Below, in pieces: positions 1 through 8,711 of a stretch of DNA of 35,060 nt. Origin of the DNA: Nanobdellota archaeon (GTDB lineage: Archaea; Nanobdellota; Nanobdellia; Parvarchaeales; Parvarchaeaceae); the NCBI GenBank assembly GCA_021794235.1, contig JAJYRE010000006.1, positions 1 to 35,060 on the forward strand. Reading direction: 5' to 3'. A program made the translations under genes and the position numbers. Under the pieces are notes generated by a model. The model saw only the letters and a program-made list of their open reading frames with translations. It did no database searches and was not told the DNA's origin. Within the stretch, counting starts at the first letter, position 1. Each line of letters begins with the position of its first letter.

Positions 1-1115
1 GTTCCCGCAAAATTCTGATAAAAGGTAGTGAATACATTCGCACCGTTATCATATTGCCCGTAGGTGGAAGACAGCTGCGGTGCTTCTCCTATCGTGTTCC
101 CGTTGAACAGATTGGTTGTTTTGTTTACAAATCCCATATATATTGTAGTAGAAGAGCCGGCTTGTACGCCGAATCCTAGTTTGAGCCAGTATACGGTGGA
201 TGTTGCCGAGTTCGAATTTCCAGATTCCAGCCAGGAAGGTATCACACTGCCGTTGGCGTAGAAGAATTCAACATTCTGAAGATTGGATGCCTCGAGATAA
301 GCATATTTTGCGGAGTCTACAGTGACCATCTGCTGGAAAGGTGCCTGTGTCGATGTATTCTGGGAGTTGGTTATTGTTACCGGCGCATAGGAATTGATAT
401 TTTTCGGTATAAGAGACTCGATCGATGGCGAAGAGCAGGAAGGATACACTATACCGAGGGTCGGCATATAGACTAGGATTAGTGCATTCGGGTTGTAAGT
501 TGGGACCGGTACGCTACCCGAATACTCTCCAGAAATCGCGGTTTCGTTCTGCTCTGCTATCACAGTATGGTCTGGAGTCATAACTATCATAGTAAAGTTT
601 ACATCCCCCACTGGTTGACCGCTCAGATCAAAAAATGACAGGTTATAGAATACACTCGAAGGTGTTATTAGATAGGAAGAATTGACGTACGAAACAGGTA
701 GATCCATACGTATGTCCGCCGCAGCTTGACCATACCGGTTTATCAGTTTTATGTATCCTGTATACGTTCCACCGTCGATAGGAAGCTCGCCATATGTTGG
801 CAATGAAAGGGAAGCTGACGCTACCTGATTCTGATAACTTAGGGATATATAGTTAGTACATAACGCTGACGATAGTGAAAGTCCAGGAGAAGTAAAAGTA
901 AACTTCTGAGTTGAGCCTATTCCCTGGGATATCAAGGAGTTGATTGTGCCGCTTATTGTAGTAACAGCCAACCCGAGCTGCTGCGAATACTGCTGCGCAC
1001 TATAGCTGGCCGTATAGTAGAAAGAATAGGAAAGGGCCGCGGCGAGTATGAAAAGCCCTACGCCTATTATTATCAGGTATTCCAAGGATGACTGGGTTTT
1101 TTTGATCAAAGCCAT
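1..1115 (-). CDS. Large surface/pilin-like protein with class III signal peptide, N-terminal part (runs off the left edge)
   Basis: Manual translation of the minus strand from ATG at 1115: MALIKKTQSSLEYLIIIGVGLFILAAALSYSFYYTASYSAQQYSQQ..., open to base 1 with no stop. N-terminus matches the class III (archaellin/pilin) pattern K-x-QSSLEYL + hydrophobic stretch. C-terminal visible part (...QQMVTVDSAKYAYLEASNLQNVEFFYANGSVIPSWLESG...STVYWLKLGFGVQAGSSTTIYMGFV...) resembles DUF2341-type surface domains. Absent from ORF track because truncated. Confidence 0.85.
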   Translation of the reverse strand, partial: MALIKKTQSSLEYLIIIGVGLFILAAALSYSFYYTASYSAQQYSQQLGLAVTTISGTINSLISQGIGSTQKFTFTSPGLSLSSALCTNYISLSYQNQVASASLSLPTYGELPIDGGTYTGYIKLINRYGQAAADIRMDLPVSYVNSSYLITPSSVFYNLSFFDLSGQPVGDVNFTMIVMTPDHTVIAEQNETAISGEYSGSVPVPTYNPNALILVYMPTLGIVYPSCSSPSIESLIPKNINSYAPVTITNSQNTSTQAPFQQMVTVDSAKYAYLEASNLQNVEFFYANGSVIPSWLESGNSNSATSTVYWLKLGFGVQAGSSTTIYMGFVNKTTNLFNGNTIGEAPQLSSTYGQYDNGANVFTTFYQNFAG

Positions 1116-1116
1116 G

Positions 1117-1713
1117 TTAATTCCTCAAAAATTTATCTACAATCGCATTTATCCTGCTGCTTACATTATCTATCGAATCTTCACCGTCCACGACTTTAAG
1201 GTGGAACTCTTTAGCGATGTGAAGGTACATCTGACGAACTTTCTGGATCTTTTCCAAGTTGTCAAAAAGCTGAAGGCTCTGTGGAGCCTCTGAAGTCCTT
1301 AGCATTGATGTTGTCGGTTTTATGTCAACAACTATACCTAGATCAGGTTTCCTAAAACTCAAGTTTATCGCTCTTAGCCACTTGTAGTTTATCTTTGATG
1401 CAAAACCGTAAGCGAGGGTAGAAAATATGTATCGGTCCGATATTACTATTTTTCCCTTTTCAAGCCTAGGCTCTATCTCCGTATCCAGGTGATGCGCCCT
1501 GTCGGCGCAGAACAGAAGTTGTAGTGCCCTGTCAGATAGAGACCACTCCCCATTAAGAGCTGCCTTGGATAAACCCCCGAGTATTCCCGCTGTGGGCTCC
1601 TTTGTTGTAAAAACCTTGAAGCCTTTGCTGTCGAGGTATTTTGCAAGTAGAACTGCTTGGGTTCTTATTCCCGCTCCGTCCAGCCCCTCCAGAACGATGA
1701 ATTTCCCGGACAT
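1117..1713 (-). CDS. Thymidylate kinase-like paralog with atypical P-loop
   Basis: FIVLEGLDGAGIRTQ... and SDRYIFSTLAYGF motifs typical of dTMP kinase; P-loop Lys replaced (GLDGAGIRT). Confidence 0.8.
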   Translation of the reverse strand: MSGKFIVLEGLDGAGIRTQAVLLAKYLDSKGFKVFTTKEPTAGILGGLSKAALNGEWSLSDRALQLLFCADRAHHLDTEIEPRLEKGKIVISDRYIFSTLAYGFASKINYKWLRAINLSFRKPDLGIVVDIKPTTSMLRTSEAPQSLQLFDNLEKIQKVRQMYLHIAKEFHLKVVDGEDSIDNVSSRINAIVDKFLRN

Positions 1714-1714
1714 A

Positions 1715-2338
1715 TCAAAACAGTTTTTCTACCTCTGCGAGTATCGGTTTGGAAACTTCTTCGACTGTCTTGCCGCTGTTTATTAGCACCCAGTCTCCGG
1801 CGTAGAATTTCTCTTTTAGAAGTATGTAGTAGACCTGCTTTACCTTCTGCAGGAAAGGAACATCCTTTTCGAACCTGTCTGTTCCGCCCTGGTCTTCTTT
1901 CTGCTTTGATTTTCGCTCACTAGAAACATCTATGTTCGCGTCTAACAATAGGACTATATCCGGTCTTGGCATGTCCAGTATCTGAACTATCTCCTTTGCC
2001 TTTTCGTAGTCGAATCCTCCGGAAGACTGATATGCTATAGTTGAAAAAAAGAATCTGTCTACGATTACAAATTTACCTGAATTTAAATTATCCTTCATAC
2101 TTTTCATCTCGTTGACCATATCGATTAGATACAGTAGAAAAAGCTCACCGACATCCAGGTTCTGCTCCCCGCGGAGAAACGAGCCTATTATCTTCCCGTA
2201 TTTTGATTCATAATTTGGATAGGCGTAATTTACAACGGTTTTGCCTTTCTTTTCAAGAGTTTCCTTTATTATCCTTGCCTGGGTAGCCTTTCCCGTTCCG
2301 TCCAGCCCCTCCAGAACGATAAGTTTTCCCTTTTCCAT
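1715..2338 (-). CDS. tmk: Thymidylate kinase (dTMP kinase)
   Basis: LIVLEGLDGTGKATQ Walker A; VDRFFFSTIAYQ. ATG at 2338 (MEKGKLIVLEG) preferred over the TTG at 2353 used in the ORF track. Confidence 0.85.
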   Translation of the reverse strand: MEKGKLIVLEGLDGTGKATQARIIKETLEKKGKTVVNYAYPNYESKYGKIIGSFLRGEQNLDVGELFLLYLIDMVNEMKSMKDNLNSGKFVIVDRFFFSTIAYQSSGGFDYEKAKEIVQILDMPRPDIVLLLDANIDVSSERKSKQKEDQGGTDRFEKDVPFLQKVKQVYYILLKEKFYAGDWVLINSGKTVEEVSKPILAEVEKLF

Positions 2339-2353
2339 CAGTAGACTAAGCAA

Positions 2354-3787
2354 TCAGGATTTAAGTCCTTTTTTGTAGACTTGTACCTCATCACCGAGAA
2401 AATCCAGTATTATGAAGCTTTTGTCCCTCAGATTCACTATAGGAACCTTTGCTATGTCAGGATCCATGCCGTATTTCTTCTGGTAGGCTGTTTGGTACTG
2501 CCAGCATGATGAGTTTATGAGTATGGTTCCTTTGTACTTTGATGCTAGCGTCTTGTGTATGTGCCCTGTGGCATATATGTCGGGTGTTTCGTCTATAACC
2601 AGATAATCCCTTGGCAGAGGGAGAACCTGCGTTGAGCCGTGTGTGGGGGCGAGATGCCTGGATTTCAGATGAATCTTCATTATAGCCTCTATATCCTCCG
2701 GGTTCATCTTGCTGTATTTTGTTATAGTGTCCGCATAGTAAGGTATACTGAATCCGTGATACGAAAGCAAACTAGTCTTGTTTCCGTTAACGACTAGGTT
2801 GACCATATAGGGGTTTGAGAGAAAAACAGCATTCGGCAGCTGATAAAGAGATGCGGCAAACTTGGGATTGAGCCTGGGCTGCGGCTCCGCTATGTGTGTT
2901 GCATCGTGATTTCCCTGGGAGAGGAGTATTTTTATCCGCTTCGGTATGCGTTCAATTACCCTGAAGAAGGCGTCGTACTGCTCTTCTAGGCTCTTTATAT
3001 CGAGTTCTTTCTCCTGGTCCGGATACACTCCGATGCCGTCGACTAAGTCTCCGCTTATAACTATGAATTTTATCTGCTTCGAGATGCTGGAGTATTCATC
3101 TATCTCGCCGTTCAGCCATTTTATGAAGCGCTCCATCGCGTCGTGTGCGAAAAGCTTTGAGCCGATGTGGACATCCGACATGAACAGCGCGTAGGTGTCG
3201 TCTATTTCCGCAGGTCTTTCACTCTTGATCTGTATGTCGGGGTAGATTACCTCCTTGACGAATATTGAATCCTTGTACTTCCTGCCCTTTATTATTACCA
3301 CTTGATCTGACAGGACCTCCTGATCGCTATTCGGTATTATTGCCCTGTAGCTCTCTGTATTATCCTCGATATCCATTACAGTATATTTTTTAATAGGGCT
3401 TATCGAAACGGATGAAATCATGGCTATGGTCTTGACATCTGTTCCGGACGGCGACTTCTTTACGTTTGCCAGCGATACGACTCCGGCACCGTCCTTGTTC
3501 ACCAGTATTGTCTTTAAGCGATTGAATCTGTCGTTGAAATATTCGACCCAGTCAAGCGACTTTGACTGCGATACTTCACCGTCGTAGTCCTTTAGGACCT
3601 CTACACCGTAGTTCTCGTATGTCGATGTACCGTACAGGTCATGCAGTTCATTTGTCCCGAGAAAAGTTATTCCGCGCTCCTTCAATCTTTTTATAAGATC
3701 GTCCAGATCCGTTATCTTCACGTCCTTTACGGATGAGTCTACAAGTATCCCGTTTGTGAATAGAATATTTAGTTGGGATTCATCCAT
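2354..3787 (-). CDS. polB: DNA polymerase D small subunit DP1 (exonuclease/phosphoesterase subunit)
   Basis: OB-fold region followed by calcineurin-like motifs LFMSDVHIGS, ISGDLVDGIG, LSQGNHDATH, YHGFSIPYYAD, YATGHIHKT; characteristic of archaeal DP1. Confidence 0.93.
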   Translation of the reverse strand: MDESQLNILFTNGILVDSSVKDVKITDLDDLIKRLKERGITFLGTNELHDLYGTSTYENYGVEVLKDYDGEVSQSKSLDWVEYFNDRFNRLKTILVNKDGAGVVSLANVKKSPSGTDVKTIAMISSVSISPIKKYTVMDIEDNTESYRAIIPNSDQEVLSDQVVIIKGRKYKDSIFVKEVIYPDIQIKSERPAEIDDTYALFMSDVHIGSKLFAHDAMERFIKWLNGEIDEYSSISKQIKFIVISGDLVDGIGVYPDQEKELDIKSLEEQYDAFFRVIERIPKRIKILLSQGNHDATHIAEPQPRLNPKFAASLYQLPNAVFLSNPYMVNLVVNGNKTSLLSYHGFSIPYYADTITKYSKMNPEDIEAIMKIHLKSRHLAPTHGSTQVLPLPRDYLVIDETPDIYATGHIHKTLASKYKGTILINSSCWQYQTAYQKKYGMDPDIAKVPIVNLRDKSFIILDFLGDEVQVYKKGLKS

Positions 3788-3828
3788 ATGCCTATATAGA
3801 TAAGCTACGAACTATAAATCATTTGCGC

Positions 3829-4131
3829 CTATGCGAACGAGGATTCTGAGAAACCGGACTCTATCAGCATCGCCTTGGCCTTGTCAACATGCTCTCCCTG
3901 GAGCTCTATAATACTATCTTTATAAGTTCCGCCGCATGCTATCTTAGTTTTTAGCTTCTTTGTAAGACCCTTTATGTCGGTAGTCTTCTGGTCTATCCCA
4001 GAGATTACAGTCACCATTTTCCTATAGGACACCTTTTTGGTATAAACCCTGATCTTTTGACCTTCCTGAGAAATGGTACCGCAAATACAAAGCGCTTTCG
4101 GCAAACCGCAAACTGGACAAACTTCTGTCAT
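3829..4131 (-). CDS. Translation initiation factor aIF1/SUI1 family protein
   Basis: N-terminal CPVCGLPKALCIC zinc motif plus SUI1 core (VTVISGID...LTKKLKTKIACGGTYKDSIIELQGEHVDKAKAML). Confidence 0.92.
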   Translation of the reverse strand: MTEVCPVCGLPKALCICGTISQEGQKIRVYTKKVSYRKMVTVISGIDQKTTDIKGLTKKLKTKIACGGTYKDSIIELQGEHVDKAKAMLIESGFSESSFA

Positions 4132-4204
4132 TTTCTGTCTTTAAACACCCACGTATAATTAATACCTAATATTGACTTAAGAGGTATATAAGCTTTTCCA
4201 AAGC

Positions 4205-5689
4205 TCATGCTTTCGCATCGACCTTGCCGAACAGATTCTCTCCTCTTTTAGGTGTACCGGTAAACCTGTCGAAATTCACACTATCTAGGCCCTGTGGCTC
4301 TATGCCCAGCTGGGAGAATATTTTATCGGCCGTATCAGGCATGAACGGCTGCAGCAGTATCGCTATCACCCTGATGGACTCCAGTGCATTGTACAGTGCA
4401 TTGTTGAGTTCCTCGCCCTTGAGTTCCCAGGGTTTCTTGTCATTGACGTATTTGTTTACCCGGCGTATGAATGCCCATAGCTCGTTTACCGCACCGTACA
4501 GATCAAATGTATCTATGTCCTCCTTTATCTTTTTTAGGTTTAGATGGGAGCTGAGTTCGTCTTTTCCGTCTATACCTGAGGGATCTACCTTTCCGGCTAT
4601 TGTCAATACCCTGGCAACGAGGTTTGAAAGATCCGCCATCAGCTCGCCGTTTATTCTCGCGACAAGCGATTTTTCTGAAAAATTGGTATCCTTCCAGGTC
4701 GGGTTCTCGGCTACAAGGAAATATCTCAGCGCATCCCTGGAGTATCTGTCTATCAATCCGATGGGGTCAACAACGTTGCCGAGTGACTTGCTCATTTTCT
4801 GCCCTTCCACAACAACATAATCGTGCACAAATATTTTCTCTGGCAGCTTTAATCCGGCTGATATCAGCATCGCCGGCCAGTAAACGGCGTGGAATCTTAT
4901 TATTCCCTTGCCTATTATATGGATATCCGCCGGCCACCATTTATCGAACTGTTCCTGGTCCCTTCCGAACCCTACCCCTGTCAGATAGACTCCGAGAGCA
5001 TCGAACCACACATATATTTTCTGCGAAGGGTCATTAGGCACCGGCACTCCCCAGTCCTTGGCTCTTGCAGATGATCGTGAAATACTGAAATCCTCCAGCC
5101 CCCTCCTCACGAACGAAAGCACCTCGTTCTTCCTGGATTCGGGATAGATGGCGAGTTCGTTGCTTTCTATCAGCTCCATAAGCTTTTGCTGGTACCTCGA
5201 AAGTGCGAAAAAGTAATTTTCCTCCTCGACCAACTCCGGTCTTGTCAGATGCTCCGGGCATTTGCCGTCGACTAATTCGTCTTCCGTGTAGAACGCCTCG
5301 CACCCCACACAGTAGAGTCCCTTATACTTTTTCTTGTATATGTCGCCGTTGGCTGCACACGCATTCCACAGCTTTTCTATCCCCGGCCAATGAAAATCCT
5401 TGTCGGATGAACGGACGAACTGTGAGAATGAAAGTCCTATTTTCTCCGCTAGCTGCTTGAACAGTTCGGAGTTCTGTCTGCAGAGATCCTCCGTGCTTAT
5501 TCCAAGCTTTTCTGCCGCCTGCACATTCTTAAGGCTGTTTTCATCCGCTCCGGTGGTAAGAAACACTTCCCTGCCGGAAATCCTCTTGTATCTAGCGATA
5601 ACATCGGCCTGTACAAACTCTAGAGTGTGGCCAAGGTGCGGTTTTGAATTCACGTATGGTATGGCTGTGGTTATGTAAAATTTTTCCAT
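4205..5689 (-). CDS. metG: Methionyl-tRNA synthetase, bacterial-like short form
   Basis: TAIPYVNSKPHLGHTLEF (HIGH), GQKMSKSLGNVVDP (KMSKS), CVGCEAFYTEDELVDGKCPEH knuckle and VEEENYFFALSRYQ. Confidence 0.95.
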   Translation of the reverse strand: MEKFYITTAIPYVNSKPHLGHTLEFVQADVIARYKRISGREVFLTTGADENSLKNVQAAEKLGISTEDLCRQNSELFKQLAEKIGLSFSQFVRSSDKDFHWPGIEKLWNACAANGDIYKKKYKGLYCVGCEAFYTEDELVDGKCPEHLTRPELVEEENYFFALSRYQQKLMELIESNELAIYPESRKNEVLSFVRRGLEDFSISRSSARAKDWGVPVPNDPSQKIYVWFDALGVYLTGVGFGRDQEQFDKWWPADIHIIGKGIIRFHAVYWPAMLISAGLKLPEKIFVHDYVVVEGQKMSKSLGNVVDPIGLIDRYSRDALRYFLVAENPTWKDTNFSEKSLVARINGELMADLSNLVARVLTIAGKVDPSGIDGKDELSSHLNLKKIKEDIDTFDLYGAVNELWAFIRRVNKYVNDKKPWELKGEELNNALYNALESIRVIAILLQPFMPDTADKIFSQLGIEPQGLDSVNFDRFTGTPKRGENLFGKVDAKA

Positions 5690-5696
5690 ATTATTT

Positions 5697-5772
5697 TAGC
5701 GGGGACGGGATTTGAACCACGTGACCTTTGGGTTATGAGCCCAACGAGCACTCCTGACTGCTCCACCCCGCT
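5697..5772 (-). tRNA. Initiator tRNA-Met (CAU)
   Basis: Minus strand AGCGGGGTGGAGCAGTCAGGAGTGCTCGTTGGGCTCATAACCCAAAGGTCACGTGGTTCAAATCCCGTCCCCGCTA: 7-bp acceptor with A1:T72, GGG/CCC anticodon stem (initiator hallmarks), anticodon CAT; no encoded CCA. T-stem contains an extra nucleotide. Confidence 0.92.
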
Positions 5773-5872
5773 ATTGCAGATTATTAATTTCTTAATACTA
5801 TATTGGCTTAAGTAGTTTTCCTTGAAAAAGGCTTAATCGCTTAAATAGTTTGAATTCTAACTTATTAGTGAT

Positions 5873-6508
5873 ATGAGCGTTGTCATCTCACTCGGCGGGT
5901 CTTTCATGTTTGACAGGCCTGCGGAAGTCAAGAAAATACGCACCATTCTATCCGGATTAAACGAGCGGGCGGTCGTCATAACCGGCGGCGGGAAGATTGC
6001 AAGAGATTACATAGCACTGGGAAAAATATTCGGACTGAAAGAGAGCGACCTTCACCAGATCGGGATATATTCGACCAGGATAAACGCATACATAATATCC
6101 AGGATACTCGGGGGGAACTTCTCAGAGGAGAACCCGCAGAAACTGGAGCCAAAATCAAAGATAACCCTGATGGGGGGGTACAAACCGGGGTGGACTACGG
6201 ACACGTGCACGGCTTACGCGGCGGTTTCCACAAAGGCAAAGGTGATATTCAACCTATCAAAAGAAAAAGGGGTTTATACGAAAGACCCTAAACTCCCTGG
6301 AGCAGAATTCATAAAAACGCTCGAGTTCCGGGACCTGTACAGCTTTACGAAGGGTGAGAGAAAGCCCGGTATGAATTTTATATTCGATCCGCAGGCCGCA
6401 AAGATATGCCAGAAGCACGGCATAGAAGTTGTTGTTACAAAGGACGTTGCAGATATAGGCAGGTACATCAGAGGAGTGGATATATCGGGAACTCTGATAA
6501 AGAACTAG
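5873..6508 (+). CDS. pyrH: UMP kinase (archaeal PyrH)
   Basis: MSVVISLGGSFMF..., VVITGGGKIARDYI, TLMGGYKPGWTTDT: amino-acid-kinase fold, archaeal UMPK type. Confidence 0.9.
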   Translation: MSVVISLGGSFMFDRPAEVKKIRTILSGLNERAVVITGGGKIARDYIALGKIFGLKESDLHQIGIYSTRINAYIISRILGGNFSEENPQKLEPKSKITLMGGYKPGWTTDTCTAYAAVSTKAKVIFNLSKEKGVYTKDPKLPGAEFIKTLEFRDLYSFTKGERKPGMNFIFDPQAAKICQKHGIEVVVTKDVADIGRYIRGVDISGTLIKN

Positions 6509-6537
6509 GCGTATAATTCTCGGCCCTAATAGAACAC

Positions 6538-6555
6538 TATACTATATATAGTATA
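6538..6555. promoter_or_regulatory. 18-bp perfect palindrome covering the probable TATA region of topA
   Basis: TATACTATATATAGTATA is self-complementary; centred about 25 bp upstream of the topA ATG at 6572. Confidence 0.55.
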
Positions 6556-6571
6556 AAATCAATTTCTATAA

Positions 6572-8653
6572 ATGCAGCTGATAATAGCAGAGAAGAGCAC
6601 AGCGGCAGAAACTATCGCTAAGAACCTGGGAGAATCAAGATTAAAGACCCAGGAGTTCGGACCTGTCAAAGTATGGTTCACTAAAATAAACGGCGAAGAG
6701 TCTGTAGTTGTCCCTCTTAAAGGTCACATAAAGGAAGTGGTCTACCCAGACACATTCAAGAAATGGAATGAAGAAACGCTTCTAAAAATGGTCGACTCAA
6801 AGCTGAATTATGTACCTCTGGCTCCTGAAAATATAGAAGTCATAAACAAATTCTCCGGAAAGGCGGATAAGGTGATAATAGCGACAGACTATGACACCGA
6901 AGGGGAGTCTATAGGCTTCGAAGCCATAGATGTGGTCAAGGAGAAAAACAAAAAGGCCAAGATATACAGAAGCGTCTTCTCATCATTAACACAAAAAGAG
7001 CTGATGGAGGCGTTCAAAAATCTGCAGAAGCCGAACAAGAACCTCTCGGACAGCGCGGATGCGAGAAGGGAGATAGACCTCATACTGGGTGCGGTTCTAA
7101 CCAGATTCATATCGTTGTCCGCAAAAAGACTCGGAAATTCCTTCCTGTCCATTGGGAGGGTCCAGACGCCAACGCTGACGCTGATAGTCGACAGAGACGC
7201 CGAGAGGAGGGCGTTCAAGCCGGAGAAGTACTCCAGGTTTCTTGCGACCCTCGAAAGCGCCGGTACCGCCTTCGTAGCTGAACACAGCGAAGGAAAGATA
7301 TTCGATTCTGACATCATAGACAGAGTAAGAAAACTGAAAAACACTACGAAAGGAACTGTAGATTCCGTAACTAAAAAAGTCAGACAGGTCACGCCGCCGA
7401 AGCCGTTCAATACTACGGACTTTTTGAGGAGCGCGGCCGCAATAGGATTCAGCGTACCTAACGCGATGAGGATAGTCCAGGGGCTTTACATGAAAGGTTA
7501 CGTTTCTTACCCGCGTACCGACAGCGAAGCATATCCTCCGACACTCAATCTTAAGGAGATACTGCAGGAGCTTTCAAAATCCAATTCGTACAAGAAACAC
7601 GTCGACGAGATAATAAAATCTGGAGAGCTCCACCCTACAAAGGGTAAAGAAGCGAAGGATCACCCACCCATCCATCCGGTAAAGGTACCCGACGTAAAGC
7701 TTTCCACACAGGAGGCTAGAATATTTGACCTGATAACCAGAAGATTCCTGGCTACGCTTTCAAAAGAGTCCAAGGAGGAAGTCATATCCGTAAAAATAAA
7801 CGTGAAGGGGGAGATTTTCGTGGCTAAGGGCTCGAAGGTAATAAACCCTGGCTGGAGAAGCGTCTACACATACTCAAAATACGAGGAAAACATCCTTCCC
7901 GAGATTACGGAGAAGGCTAAGCTAAACATAAAGTCGATAAACGAGATTGAGGACCAGACGAATCCCCCTCCACACTATTCCCAGGGAGGCATACTTAAGG
8001 CGATGGAGGATCTCAACCTGGGTACGAAGGCTACAAGACCCGAGATGCTGAAAAAACTGATGGAGAGAAGATACATATCCGCCAGCAAGACGCTTATACC
8101 GAGTGAGGTAGCGTTCGCGGTCATAGAGAACCTGAAGAAGATATCAAAGGATCTTACGGGCCCGGGTCTGACTGCGCTCCTTGAAGCAGAGATGAAAAGG
8201 ATAGAGGCGGGGGAAAAGAGCAAGGATGACGTTGTCAACGAATCGAGAGAGCTTGTTAAGGATATACTTAACGACCTTCTGAAGAAGAAGAGCACGATAA
8301 AAGAGCTGATGCACGAGGCTCTCCTGAAACAGTACGTTTTCGGCAAGTGCCCGAGAAGCGGAGGGGATCTTAAGATGATAATATCAAAGAAAACCCACAA
8401 GAGATTCGTAGGCTGCGCTGACTATCCAAAGTGCCATTTCGGAATGCCGTTGCCGCAGTCCGGTTACATGTTCATATCCCCACAGACTTGTCCGAAGTGC
8501 GGAATCCATATGGTGGAATGGAGGGGTAAGGAAAGCAAGAGAACCTACATATTCTGCGTCAATCCGAGCTGCCAGAAAGAAAAGAAAGAGGCAAAGGAAG
8601 CAAAAGAGGCGGCAGCCGGTAAAAAGAAGAAAACTGCTAAAAGCAAAGAATAG
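6572..8653 (+). CDS. topA: DNA topoisomerase I (type IA)
   Basis: Toprim start MQLIIAEKSTAAETIAKNLG, ATDYDTEGESIGFEA, RVQTPTLTLIVDRDAERRAF, GYVSYPRTDSEAYP active site, C-terminal zinc motifs (CPRSGG...CADYPKC, CPKCG...CVNPSC) and Lys-rich tail. Confidence 0.96.
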   Translation: MQLIIAEKSTAAETIAKNLGESRLKTQEFGPVKVWFTKINGEESVVVPLKGHIKEVVYPDTFKKWNEETLLKMVDSKLNYVPLAPENIEVINKFSGKADKVIIATDYDTEGESIGFEAIDVVKEKNKKAKIYRSVFSSLTQKELMEAFKNLQKPNKNLSDSADARREIDLILGAVLTRFISLSAKRLGNSFLSIGRVQTPTLTLIVDRDAERRAFKPEKYSRFLATLESAGTAFVAEHSEGKIFDSDIIDRVRKLKNTTKGTVDSVTKKVRQVTPPKPFNTTDFLRSAAAIGFSVPNAMRIVQGLYMKGYVSYPRTDSEAYPPTLNLKEILQELSKSNSYKKHVDEIIKSGELHPTKGKEAKDHPPIHPVKVPDVKLSTQEARIFDLITRRFLATLSKESKEEVISVKINVKGEIFVAKGSKVINPGWRSVYTYSKYEENILPEITEKAKLNIKSINEIEDQTNPPPHYSQGGILKAMEDLNLGTKATRPEMLKKLMERRYISASKTLIPSEVAFAVIENLKKISKDLTGPGLTALLEAEMKRIEAGEKSKDDVVNESRELVKDILNDLLKKKSTIKELMHEALLKQYVFGKCPRSGGDLKMIISKKTHKRFVGCADYPKCHFGMPLPQSGYMFISPQTCPKCGIHMVEWRGKESKRTYIFCVNPSCQKEKKEAKEAKEAAAGKKKKTAKSKE

Positions 8654-8666
8654 AAAAATAAAAACA

Positions 8667-8697
8667 GTGCGCTACGTAAAAATTACGTAAGCGACAC
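8667..8697. terminator. Stem-loop between convergent topA and EF-1A genes
   Basis: GTGCGCTACGTAA-AAA-TTACGTAAGCGACAC: arms pair with two 1-nt bulges, followed by a TTTT run on the + strand. Confidence 0.45.
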
Positions 8698-8711
8698 TTT
8701 TCTGTCTAAGT

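Noticed and set aside
4224-5678. Several long plus-strand ORFs (198, 145, 92 aa) opposite metG
   Set aside because: Antisense shadows of a well-supported gene; low-complexity, Ser/Pro/Arg-rich translations with no recognisable motifs.
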